A stretch of DNA of 64,000 bases, taken from Branchiostoma lanceolatum (lineage: Eukaryota; Chordata; Leptocardii; Amphioxiformes; Branchiostomatidae). The DNA lies in NCBI RefSeq assembly GCF_035083965.1, contig NC_089732.1, positions 6,325,383 through 6,389,382 of the forward strand, written 5' to 3'. The notes under the pieces are model-generated. The model did not search any database. It saw only the letters and a program-made list of their open reading frames with translations, and had not been told where the DNA came from. Shown one piece after another: positions 11,820 through 23,989 of this stretch; position 1 is the first letter of the stretch, and each line of letters begins with the position of its first letter. Position numbers and translations under genes: made by a program.

Positions 11820-14800
11820 ATGGCGCTGTTGATCGCTGTCTTCGGTTTTCCCGTCGTATTCACTGTCAGTTGCGGTAAGATAACTTCTTCACGTTCACAG
11901 CTTCATCTGAGTCGTAGTAGGCTGAATAGAGCATGCAGGGTTTCGTCATGTCAAGGATCGAACTAGATTGTCTTCGTGGCTGAAGTTCCGCAATTTCAAA
12001 ACGTTGATTCAAACAATTTCAGCTGAGTCGTAGTCAGCTCAATAGAGCATGTAGGGTTTCGTCAAGTCAAAGGGTAAGGATCGAACTAGCCGAATTCGTG
12101 GCTGAAGTTCCTCAATTTCAAAACATTTGCTTGAATGACCTTGTATGAAACTCGTGGCACTATCTAGACTTAGACTGTCTATAGGGGTGTTTCAAAGTAT
12201 GTGTTTACATTGTAACAAGGACGAAGTACTGGTTACGACATCAGTAGCATTAGGTTGTGAAAAGGAAGGTAGATTTTGCTGAGGCAAGTTTACTCGTACT
12301 GGTATGCATTTAATGCCCTTAATATGTATATATCGATCGTAAAACAAAGTCTACGTCTCACTATTGATTTGATCAATACTGCATATATCGTGACGATATC
12401 AGATCATAACAGAAACAGATCATAACTTTGTCTTAACGTTATCTTGGTTGTTCAGTGATAGCGGACAGCCAACAGGCCATCTGCCCGGACCCTGAAACCT
12501 GCACTTCTCAAAGTTGCCTCGATACCGGTAAGATCTTGTACAACAATCTCTAGAAAACGATCTAGCCACACGCTCGTCCCATGACTTTATTTGCACGTCA
12601 AATAGGGGCATCGAATGTAATGTAAACAGAGACTACATCACATGCATAAGTATTCAAAGTGCACAAAGGTCATCACCATTGTTTTGTGCCTTATGTCGAT
12701 CATTGTGTGACATATCGTTTCTTCTCAACGTAAAACATTTGAACAATTGATATAACGGTTATGCGTTATCATTGTGAGTAACGTTACACCAAGGAGGTTA
12801 TGGTTACACCAACATTTCGTCTTGTACCAATATATATGGATATACCGGCATGCTCTGGAATTTGTCGTGAGAATTTCCTCACATAAGCAATGAACAGCCT
12901 CTAAATCCATACAAGCCAAGAGGACCGATGAAGCTAGTACTCAAACCTGCCGGGCGACCACCTCTTCAACCCGACCACCTGGCCATGGCGACCACCTTTT
13001 CTCGGTCCCGAAAATTTTCCTCATAGGATCAAGAATTAAGCGGCCTGCTCAAGACGACCATCTGTCTAACGCGGCTGCGACCGCCGCGGGCACAGGTTCA
13101 GACCGCACAAAGCCCAAACCCTGCCCATTACGACCGCCTCATTTTCAAGCATGCGGTCAACGGATTTTTGCTGCCTATGACGAAAAACTGTTCTTGTCAC
13201 AAACGTTACCTTATGTGAATAACTTTCTCCGTGTTATTTCCTTACACCAGTTCCTCCGACCACCCCAGAGTTGCTGACAGTTTGGACGGTCAGCAGCACA
13301 CAGCTCACTGCTACATGGAACATAACGCAGTGTGGTTTCAAACCATTCACTGCCTACACATGCTCCGTTCAGTATTTCTCTCAGTGGGATAACATCACCA
13401 GGGTTAGTGGATAGCGTTCTAACTATACATCCTATATAATGTCCTTGAACTATCATAGTTGTGGTATCTAGCGTATGGCTCAGAATGCAGGCGAGTATGT
13501 GTGTCGTTGGCCTTTATATTTGCATAATGCTCTGTCCCCAGAGAAGTTCATGTCTCTTCCTTGTCAAGACTTTCAGGAAGCGAAGCGGGGAATGACATAT
13601 TTGCATGACAACGATGTTCATCTTGAACCATGTAAAATGAGTTCGCAGTTTCCATGGTTCAAAAGAGATGCCTTGCGGCTAACGTTAGTTCAAATAGTGC
13701 AGTGTGCTACTGGTTTCAAGGGATTGATTGTACCCTGATTGACTAGGGCCTGATATCTTAGTAGCGGGTTCCAGCTTGTATCCACTTCCAAACGGTCGTT
13801 ACCTTACAGGAAGATGTTCTGAACCGGTCAAAATGTGATCTTTTTTGCTAAGCGGGGCATGACATTTTGGTATGACAAGTTGACAACAATGTTCATCTTC
13901 AACCATGTAAAATGAGTTCGTAGTTTCCACGGTTCAAAAGAGACGTCTTGCGGCTAGTTGAAATAGTGCAGTGCGCTACTGGTTTCACGGGTTTGTACCC
14001 AGATTGGCTACTGATTGGCTAGAGTCTCCGTATGGCCTGATATCTATCCGGTTACAGATTGTATGTGTCACTAGTACTGCTTTTTTTGGCGCATTAACCA
14101 TATATTCCACGTATCTGCAGATGAGAGAAGTGACGGTTCGAAGGCCACATCATGGCTCTGTGTCCTTGGACGACCTTGTACCGTTCACGTTCTACAGACT
14201 GCGGGTGAGGTGTAAGAAAATCATCAGTCTGGACGACAGGTGGAGCGGCTACACACCATACGCGCAGGCGCGGACCAACGCCACGGGTGAGCAACTTTAC
14301 TGTTAGCGACGACAAAAACGTTAAACGTTGGTTAACGTTATTACTTGGGAGTACGTCCCCCGGGTGGCCGCCTTGGGCAGGTTTGACTGTATATAGTATA
14401 TGGAGTTATGTTGATGAAGGTTAGACATCCAGGTAATAAGATACGCCAAAAATAATTACTCAAGCAACTGGATAAGATTTTGAAACAGTCAGACGTTTCA
14501 GATAGCATCCGCTATCTTTCGTCAGTGACGTTTAGTATATGTTCAAATTTTGACCCAGAACTTTGGAAAAGTGTGTGATTCGTCATCTTATTATATATTT
14601 CAGGGGTTGTTAAATATAAGCAACAAGAGGAATTACAAAGAAACAAATCATTCATTCATTCATTCATTTATCCATTCATCCATGCAGTATGACAAACTCG
14701 TAAGTCTCTTAGTGGTACCTGAATATATCGTTCATGAATGTTTCCAGCACCTGAGTATGCTGTTCGTGTCCGGACGCCCGTCAGCACTTCTATAGACTAC

Positions 14801-17800
14801 AGGACAGGGCGACGTAACGTGACACTCACATGGGAGGTATTGTACTATTGTACTAGCAATATTTCTACTCTGTGACATGGCAGAAATGTTTCATTCTTGG
14901 AGTTTGTTAGCAATGTGTGTGTTGACAGCCACTCGAAAATATGTTGCAGTACAACTGAACATCTAGGTGAATACTGCATGTTAGGAACAGGTGGTAAAAT
15001 ATGGATTATAAATACATAGATATAGATACCCGATTTTTTTTCTTTAGCATGCATTACCGCGGCCGCTATTGATAAATGGGTTCTATTCCTTTAAGAGACA
15101 CGTATTACGCTGTGTTAACGCATACTTGTAATGTAACATATCATTCCTCTTTACAATGCTGAACGAAATGAAGGCTCCCTTTGTTTCCTTTCAGCCCCTT
15201 CCACCTGTCAAACACTACGGCATCCTCCTGGGGTATGTGATCAGAGTAACGGACTTGAGAGAGCAGAGCAGGGTGACTGTACTACACACAGCCGTGAACG
15301 ACACCACTTGTACGTTAGAGAAGCTGAAACTGTCCGGATACAGGATTAACGTGACGTCATATAACACTGAGGGAGCGTCACCTCCGGCAACTATGGAGAT
15401 ACTTGACATCGCGAGGGGTAAGGAAGAACAGTGTTATCGTTCAGAGACTCTTTTTACACAACCAAGTGATTCATTCAACCGACGTTTCGGTGACCATCTG
15501 TCACCTTCTTCAATGCAATTCTGACTGGTTCACATTGCACTGCAGCACAGGTGTCGCTGCTTATAGGTGCGTTCCCAAACGCAAAGTATTTACACATATA
15601 CAGTCACAGGGAACGGCATCACAATGCAGTCCCAAACGTACAGAAGTGTAACACATACACAACACTTTTTATTCAGTGACTTACCAACATGATGAAACTA
15701 TTCACGGAAGTGCTATCGTTCCCTGTGAAAACTGAAACGGACGTTTTGCGAGATTTGATGTTTCCCTGGCATGGTACTTTCAACTACGAAAAGCTCTGGC
15801 GAAACAATTAGATTATTGCATTATGGATTGTTTGTGTTTATAATTTGCGTTTCAGTTCCTGATAAGCCACTAGATCTGAAAGCAGAAAAAATACCAGACG
15901 GAAACATCACGTTGGCATGGCAACGGCCGGCAGAAATCGGAGGCATTGAACAATATTCCGTTTTCTGGTGCGAACTCGAAACGGACACTACCTGTCGTGG
16001 GAACGAGAATGCAGTCTCCGTCCCAGGGACCTCCATGACGACGACGTTGATTGACAGTTGGTTGCCCTTTCGTCGTTATCGATTCAACGTGAGGGCGTTG
16101 ACCTCTGCTGGTCAGGGTCCACCCTCGGACAACACATACAAGTACACAGTTGAAGGAGGTAGACCTTGCCCTCTGTTGAATTGATATCATATGACTAACA
16201 TGTACACTTAAGTTTTTATTGGCTATCACTAAAATGTCACAAGCATTATATCTCACGGCATCAGAAACGATATTCTATTGTATCAAAGCAGACAAATTAT
16301 GTGGTCCATAATCGTGCTTGGTAATACCCCCCAATATGTCAATTGTCAAACATTAACAATTGAAATGTTTATTTTTCTTTGTTGTTATTGTAGTGCCTTC
16401 TACCCCGCCTACTAACGTGACAGTAAGAGCAGAAAATGCTATTGTCCTGTTGGCATCATGGCTTCCTCCTCCACTCGTCAACAGGAGAGGATTACTAACT
16501 GCCTACAACGTGTACTATAGTATGTATTCTTTCTTACGTAACTTTAAACTATTACTGAAGACCATTTTCTTAACACTATCAGAGTGCTCCCGCATCCGTT
16601 ATAATGTTGCTGTCTTTTATTGCTGTATTCGTCTTGTTTAACGCGCCGTAGAGCTAGGCCCTCCTTGACAATGATTTTTCCACCATCCTTTATTTTGCTT
16701 GGTCACGAACTACAAGCACCAATGATTAATGTTTCAACACCGATGGCAAAGGTTTAAATGTGGGAGTCTGATAGATAGCGCTCCTAGCAATCCTCCACTG
16801 CCTAATTTTTGTGTTGCAACGACTAGGCCTCTATTGATCGAATTTATTAATTGTATTTGTAATGACAAAGATAACCAAATTGTAGACATTGCAATGAAGC
16901 TGAATAAAAATGGAAGGAATGACAAGAATCTAGGAAATCTAAGTGTACCTGACCGCCCTTCAATTTGTCATGAGAAACAGTTGCATTATGCCTTTATTTT
17001 ACTGTAATTCTAAATGTATTTCAGACACCAAGACGATCACCGTAAATGTAGCGGACGATTCACGGCCGGTACATTGTCTGCTGACAGCCCTGAAGCCCTT
17101 CACACGGTACAGTGTGCGAATATCGGCCCGTACTGCAGTGGGAGAGGGGAGCACAAGCGAACCTTACGTCATCATGACAGAGCAGGCAGGTAAGCGAAAC
17201 GGTTATGGAACAAAGAGTCGCAAGAACAAGCTTAAGATTGTTTAACTGCCCGTACGAGAAGTGTATGTTTGATACCGGGTATTGCATGATAACTAAATGC
17301 TAGGATTCCCAAACAAGTGTGGAGTGTGGGCGATTTAAGAGTAGTGCGTGCCATGGGCAGAATAATGGATTTGTTGGTGTGCAACGGTATTCACTTTGAA
17401 AACTTTACGAGAAAAACTAACGCATTTTGTTCCAATGGATAGCGCCGGGCGATCCTCCTGCAAGCGTCACCATTACCAACATCACGACAACGTCATTTAC
17501 CATCAGTTGGTCACCCCCTAACCACTCAAATGGCATCATCCTGCGTTACAACGTCAGATACGGGAGCAAGGTCACAAGTTTTGCGAGCCAAACACGAGAG
17601 GAGGTTATAGGGGGTTTAAAGGATGGTACAAACTACAGTGTGTTAGTGCAGGCGTGTACAGGAGCCGTGGAGTCCCCATGCGGACCCTTCTCTCCTGTAA
17701 AGCACGTGCTGACTCTTAAAAGTGAGTAAATTTCCTTATCATAATCCTTCTCTTTTTCTGCTTAGTGAGATGGGGTGGGTTCGTTTCCGCCGTTTATTAA

Positions 17801-19892
17801 GTACAGTTTTACTTGACAGTTTTGAAATATTCTCTCGTCTTGTCTACAATAATTTCAAATCAACATGTTGGTGTTTTTAGACCTATCGTTACAGCCCACA
17901 GTGGTTACAGGCAGTAAGATGATATATCTCTCAGCCCCTCGGCCTGTTCATCTGTTCACTTACTCATTCATTCATTCATTCGCTCATTCACTCATTCTTT
18001 CCACAAGGTACCGACATGGGACCAAATACAGTAGAACATGGAGGTGAGATTTTGAAAACTTGATTATATATACCGTGGCGTCAGAGGAATTGTGAATGAT
18101 CTAGACGTAGTTTTATTTATGCATATCAATAAGATTCAGGCGTAAGCTTCAAGCGTCAAACCTCTGCACGTAAAAGAACCCAACGCACTTAAAGTGCGCA
18201 CTTTAAGTGCGTTGGGTTCTTTTACGTGCTGAGGTTTGACGCTTGAGGCTTACGAGTACCGAGAAGAGTAGGGTTGACCCCTTGTGCATCGCCAAAACTG
18301 CGAGCCGTGGCAAAGCTGCATTGCACTACCACTAGCTGCTAGACAAAGCACCATGCTTCACCTCAATTGAGGATGACTGTTTATATCAATAAGAAACTTT
18401 AGTTATATAATATACGGTTTTGAAGGTCCTTGATATCAGTCACCTTAGATAAAAGGAATAACACTCACATTAAACATATACTTTAGTTTTATGTCATATG
18501 TATCATTGATATTTCAAGCTGATGAAATATTCAAATTTTGTCACGTTTTTGTGATTTGCTCATTTTTTTTACAGCCAGTACCGCAGTGATCGCTGGATCA
18601 GTCACTGCCTGTGTCTTCGTTGTAGTTCTGGTGATTACCGCATGGGGAGTTGTGTCTGCTTCCAAACTACGCCAATTGTAAGTCGCAATAGAACGATGTC
18701 TTCTTCTCCATGAAAGTTTTAGTCACAGAAGGTAGTTTATCATTGGAAATACAGAATGACGTTTTCAATATTAATGAAACATAACGATGATTTGAATGCA
18801 ACGTTTTGCCTGATACGTTCAAACAACATGAAACAAGAGATATAACATTACTACTGAACTTCTTGCGACACTGATAATCACACTGCCAACTGCTAGACGT
18901 GGAGAGTCTGCAAAACATGGCATACTGTATTAAAATCACAAAAAAGACGTAACGTCAATTTCATGTTGAAACGGAACTTACAGTGTGATTGTTCTTTTCT
19001 CAATACAGGTGCGAAAGTTTATCGTACGTTCCTAAACCGAAAGACTTCATCACGGAAGAGGTAACAGCAGCATCTTATACTTAAGAAAACAAATATGTTT
19101 ATTTATGAATATCACTGTAAGAAATGAGACATCATAAAGTTGTCATAATCTAATCTGTACAGTTTTTCGATTATCAGCAGGCAAAAAGAGAGCTAAGAAA
19201 TGCCTCACACCACAGTAATGATATTTGAAACTATATACCGAACTTTGGACCCCTACCGGACTTTTTTTTTAATTAAAAAAAAAAACTTTATTCAGCAGAA
19301 TAAAAGAACATATACAAAGACAACTGTATTACATGATAACATTAGAGTTCACACACACACACACACATGCTAGTATTTGAATACATTTTGAAGTTCGCCC
19401 CATTTTCTATAGTGACTACTTAATGTTTCTTTTTCCTGCAATGGTTTCTACCGGACTTTGGATCACTCCCGTTTGTCAGACTTTACCACAACTTACTACG
19501 CTCACAAAATGTCAATTTTTACGAGCAATTTGTCATGGATGAACGTTCTTTAACTATTGTTTTCCCCTGTTGTATTTCTAAAGCTTCCAACGACCAATGG
19601 GATATCGAGAACCTCTCTGGACGAAGTGTACTTAGTCTGTGACAGATCCAAGATGGCGCCGGAGATAGTGGACAACGTCACGGACTTCAGAACCTGTGAA
19701 CTTGGATCACGTGATCCAGCTAGCCAATCAGAAGTAGATACGACAAATGTTGAAATCAGAGAGGACTGTACCTTAGGGTCAGATGAAGTAGACTACTTGA
19801 AAGTGGTTGAGGTAAAAGACAGATTTCAGGATTTGACGGTCATCTATGTTCCAAAAACTGGATTAAAAGAAAGCAGAGAAGGCGTTTCATAA
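11820..19892 (+). CDS. gp130/Domeless-like class I cytokine receptor, paralogue 2
   Basis: Thirteen exons: 11820-11874, 12456-12527, 13251-13402, 14121-14286, 14748-14836, 15195-15417, 15856-16158, 16394-16519, 17025-17189, 17443-17721, 18575-18677, 19009-19060, 19584-19892; sum 2094 nt, 697 aa. Exon 1 encodes a hydrophobic signal peptide (MALLIAVFGFPVVFTVSC). Exon 2 is a short Cys-rich linker (ICPDPETCTSQSC). Exons 3-4 form an FN3 domain with LRVRCKK and WSGYT (residues 134-138), a WSXWS-like box. Four FN3 domains follow; FWCELETDTTC in exon 7 matches paralogue 1. The membrane helix is about residues 546-571, Box 1-like YVPKPKDF 584-591. The tail is only about 100 residues and has VDYLKV (664-669), then QDLTVIYV. 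Exon phases equal those of paralogue 1 throughout, which supports both models. It lacks the last FN3 domain of paralogue 1. Codon and intron style match its neighbour. Confidence 0.87.
11896..12128. repeat. Tandem duplication of about 120 bp in intron 1 of receptor 2
   Basis: Two diverged direct copies share GAGTCGTAGT, AATAGAGCATG and GGATCGAACTAG, each ending near GGCTGAAGTTCC and CAATTTCAAAAC. This is an ordinary intronic duplication with no coding content. Confidence 0.8.
13570..14050. repeat. Tandem duplication of about 270 bp in intron 3 of receptor 2
   Basis: Two direct copies each contain ACCATGTAAAATGAGTTCG, GTTTCCA, GGTTCAAAAGAGA, TTGCGGCTA and GGCCTGATATCT. They are diverged by substitutions and small indels. 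The open frame across the first copy (13475-13738) is not a plausible exon. Confidence 0.8.
14644..14682. repeat. CATT microsatellite
   Basis: Short tandem CATT units with late variation. A similar run occurs at about 17963-18000 in another intron of the same gene. Confidence 0.8.
18141..18254. repeat. Near-perfect 114-bp palindrome in intron 10 of receptor 2
   Basis: The left arm runs from CGTAAGCTTCAAGCGTCAAA to AACGCACTTAAAG and is mirrored almost base for base by the right arm to GACGCTTGAGGCTTACG. Almost no loop is present. The arm contains ACGTAAAAGAACCCAACGCA, which resembles the GTAAAAGGACCCACCACGC string in the SINE-like relic at 32945, so it may be an inverted pair of SINE tails. 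Confidence 0.85.
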
Positions 19893-20205
19893 CTCATAAT
19901 AATTATGTTCAGTCATATATTTCTAGCAATTGTACAGATGACATTTGGATCGAACAGTCGTTTCGTAGTCTTCTAGTGGACAGTAAAATTATTTTTTTAT
20001 CTATACTTATCAGGACAATAGGTGCTGTGACTAGTTTCATTGTGTTAAGTATCTATTTCTGAGTATGATATACTCATATATGTATACATACATACAGAGC
20101 CTCTGTAGGAAAAATGTATTTGAGGATGTTTTGTTGGCTCGAAGCAAACGTTATTACATAATTAGATATAAAATTGAATACTAGTTGACTATATGAGCGG
20201 ATAAA

Positions 20206-23150
20206 CAGTTAAAGTAACGACAAAAGTTGCGGTAGGAAAGTGGATACGGTTTCAAAGCAGATGTTTGGGTGAAAGATCGTAATGTTTTCCGAGTGACAGT
20301 CGGGCTTCTCTGGCAGTCTCTTAGCCCCTCTAAACAGATGAACAGTTGAGTAAAAGTTTAGAATTGTTAAAGAAAAACGAATGATGTCCATAGTATATCA
20401 TGGAAATACGCATTACATGCAAGAAGTGATGTGCACAAGAATGTAGGTGGCGCTTCCACCGGCGGGCACGGTGCTACATGGGTTACTTGGGCGGTGCCTA
20501 TAGATCAATTCTTTTTATGTCAAATAATGTTCAAATGTCATTTTAGATGTATGCAATGATGTCTAGATTTGTTTTGGAAAGTTTTAACTGGCTTATAGCC
20601 TACAACCGTGCACATGTTAACCTTAAAAAGGTCAGTACTTCAAACCCTATGGGAGCCCAATCTGCAGTACCGCTCCAGGCCGCGTCAAGAAAAGTATCTA
20701 AAACGACCGTCAAATTACCGAATTTCCGTCTCTTCGGGAATGGGGAAACGGTGAAAGGCTCGCAAAGGGTTTGAATTTTAAGGCTTATCTTAGTTTGTTT
20801 TTGGATATGTGACCATTTGAAATCAAGGATAACAATCTCTAACACATTTCACAAACAAAATAATGGGATGATAGATCAGAAATGACACGTTTCCAATACA
20901 ATGTTACATGTCCTGTAAATTGTCACGTTCTGAAGTACTATCATTTTCAATCTTCATTCATATCTATGTAACAAGAAGACGGTGAACAAATGCAATGGTG
21001 TTTCTGTCTGTTTTTCTGTCATATGATCCAATTCTCTTCTTTCTGTAAGCTGTATGCTGTCATATTTGTAGACTACGTGGATGCAATATAGTCATCAAGC
21101 CCAGGGGGAGCCGTTAAGCTGAAAGAACAAGACGTAGAAGTCGTCTTCTAAAACAATACAACCTACCTCCAGATGAAGGAACAATGACAACGGATTTAGT
21201 GTCCGTTATACTAATTTCCTAAATTTCGTGGATATCTTTTTTGCAACTGTTCACATTTAGTTTGGGCGGGTATCCATGGGATTCATTAAACCAAGTCAGA
21301 ATATAATAGCCTTCTGTGCTACTGAAATTGCAATGATGAAGGTGGAACGAATAATTTGAAAATACTCCAAGAGAGCTTTTTTCGAAACAGGCGTTCTGAA
21401 TAAAGTAACACAAAAAGTTGACATGAAAGTTTTCAGATATCAAACAAGTGTTGACTTTGGCTGATGGTAATATTCTGTTTTCGAAGCCAAATGATGGATA
21501 ACGATTATGTAATGTTATGTGACAGAAAGTAGTACCTGGGGTGAAAATCGAGTACAATATTAGTCAGATTATCATAATACATCCATGTAAATTTTGCGTT
21601 CTGCTTATGGATGCCAACTTTGATGAAATAATGTTAAATGTATTTCCTGTAAGGTACATTTATGTATGTTATGATATGTTGTTCAATTCTGTACAATTGA
21701 TTGGATGTTGCTATCATGATGTCAACTTTCCGTTGTTCAGGCAGTGTGATAAACCACAAGTGAAACTCTATGGGTCCCACTATATTTCATAACCGCGAAT
21801 CCATTCAATACGTTGTGTCTTCCTTTCGAACAACAGTTTCTCCTGCGATATATATTTGACATATTACCTGACTGATAACATATCGTCTTGTATAGGGTTG
21901 TCCATTTATTTATTTATCTATTTAATGAACAAACATTTCAGAAAGGTAGGAGTTAGAGGAAAGATGGGGTTTGAAATGACGGTATGACAAGTAAAGTCCT
22001 TGATCTTTATAGAAACATGTATGATGTAGTTTGTTGTTATGCCATCCTATGGTCATTCCATCTGTAGGGGTCCAAAATCTTCACAACGTTATGACCTTTC
22101 GTTCCAACATGAAGAAGCTAGAGCACTTCAAGCTTTCTTCATGAAAAGTAGTCAGCCTATAAGGCTAGCAATATGTCGTTATCTCCATCAGGGGGTAGGT
22201 TGTATGTTTTAGAAGACGGGGTAATATGCTAGCTTCTCCACTTCTTATCCCAGGGCCCATCAAACGGCTCCCCTGGCGTTCAAGGCTATATGGCATCCAC
22301 AAATAATCTACACATCATGTATCATATTGACAGGAAATTATATCTATTGAAAGACAAACAACATTTTCTTGTTTCACAAACCAGGGTTAGAATCGTGATG
22401 TTGTAGAGCTCCAGAAATCGACAATTTGCAAGACATGTACACTCGACCACTTCTATTCATAAAATGTGAAGGAAACATATCGTTTATGACCCAATATCCG
22501 AATGGTTGGTTTGGCAAATGTCTTAAATATCGTTATTTCTGATTATAAATGGTAACATTTTCGAGAAAAAGAGGAAAATAAGTCTTAAAAATTCAAACCC
22601 TTTGCGAGACTTTCACCATTTCCCCATTCCCGAAAAGACGGAAATTTGGCCATTTGGCGGTCGTTTTGGCCATTTTTCAGGACGCGACCGTCAGCGGTAC
22701 TGCAGATTAGGCTCTCATGGGGTTTGTAGTCCCGACTTGTAAAATAGAAATATAAACAAAACATTGGGCTTGAAGCCAGTCAACACTTTTCCAAACATCT
22801 TCTACTAGACATAGAATTGCACCTAAGTATTTCAATAACGCAGGTTGACATGAAAAGGATCGATTTTTAGGCGCTGCGCGAGGCGTCCATGCAACGCTGA
22901 CGCCGTCCGTCGAAGCGCCCCCTATATTCATGCACACAACACTTCTTGTGCGTAGTGAGTATTTTAAGGATTATGTGGACTTCATTCGTTTTCCTCTAAC
23001 AACACTATCCTTTTACCCAACTGTTCATCTGCTTAGATGGAATAAGGAACTGTCAGAGAAGCCGAATCGTCACTCAGAACACATTACGATATTCATCCAA
23101 ACATCTGCTTGGAGACCTTATCCACTTTCCTACAACTTTGGTCTTTAACT
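20206..23150. mobile_element. Large fold-back element, about 2.9 kb, arms of about 1 kb
   Basis: Three separate blocks pair in inverted, collinear order: 20209-20480 with 22900-23145, 20610-20775 with 22590-22740, and 21085-21180 with 22190-22280. Examples are TTCCGTCTCTTCGGGAATGG against its complement near 22630, and CAACTGTTCATCTG at 23018 against CAGATGAACAGTTG at 20335. The arms have diverged noticeably. The central kilobase (about 21190-22190) has only small unremarkable reading frames. It looks like an old fold-back or long-TIR DNA transposon without a visible transposase. It fills the space between receptor 2 and the first tyrosinase. Confidence 0.75.
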
Positions 23151-23989
23151 TAATTGTTCATCTGCTTACATAATAAGAATCTGGACATCAGGCGACAAAA
23201 TGATACCAAAAGGACATGAGTATACGTGACAAATATATATCAGAGCTGAGCAATAAATAATATCATAGCAGTTTATTAAGAACGTTAACACTGCTAATAT
23301 ATTTTTTACAACAATATTTGTACCCAAAGTAATAACGGAAGAAAAGAAGTCGAACATGAAAATAGCACGTTTGATTTATTCTGAGGAGGGGATGCTGCTA
23401 GCGACAAGGTAATTAATAAAATAGAAACACTTCCGTAATAAATAATCAGAGTATCAGTTGTCATTAGTATCCCATTCATTCTTTAAACCATATGAAGATG
23501 TAATGCGATGCAATATTGCATAAAGGGAAAACGTATATGATACATATTCAGTTTTCAATTATGCATTCTAACTTTTACCCTGTGACAAACATCCAGTGCA
23601 ATGCAATGCATATGAAAAATACAATTGCAAGTTTCCGTCTGAAAGCAAACAAACGGCACCCATAATAACATAACATTCTAACCTTACTAGATGTACATTG
23701 ATATTAGCAATTATATCACAATCAATAGTATCACAACTATCTTATGTTTCATAATCTTTGTCAACGAGAGATCAAGCCGACCATAAGTTAAGTAGGTATG
23801 CTTCTCTTGGATATTTGAAATTACAATTCTGTTTAACATAAAATGCATAAAGTGAAGTGCTAAGTATCTAAGACCCCTTTTGATACAAAGAACGTTGTCA
23901 TCCTTAGAGAACAGAAGCCTCCAGTAAGAACAGCAATATTCAACATGAAGGTCTGACAATATGTACAAAGCAATTGTTCATTCCAGATT
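23151..23989. other. 3' flank of tyrosinase 1
   Basis: AT-rich, with no convincing exon. On the minus strand AATAAA strings lie near 23272 and 23374 and could be polyadenylation signals for tyrosinase 1, giving a 3' untranslated region of about 0.6 kb. Nothing else stands out. Confidence 0.35.

Noticed and set aside
13475-13738. 87-codon frame in a receptor 2 intron
   Set aside because: It lies on one copy of an intronic tandem duplication and has no partner in receptor 1.
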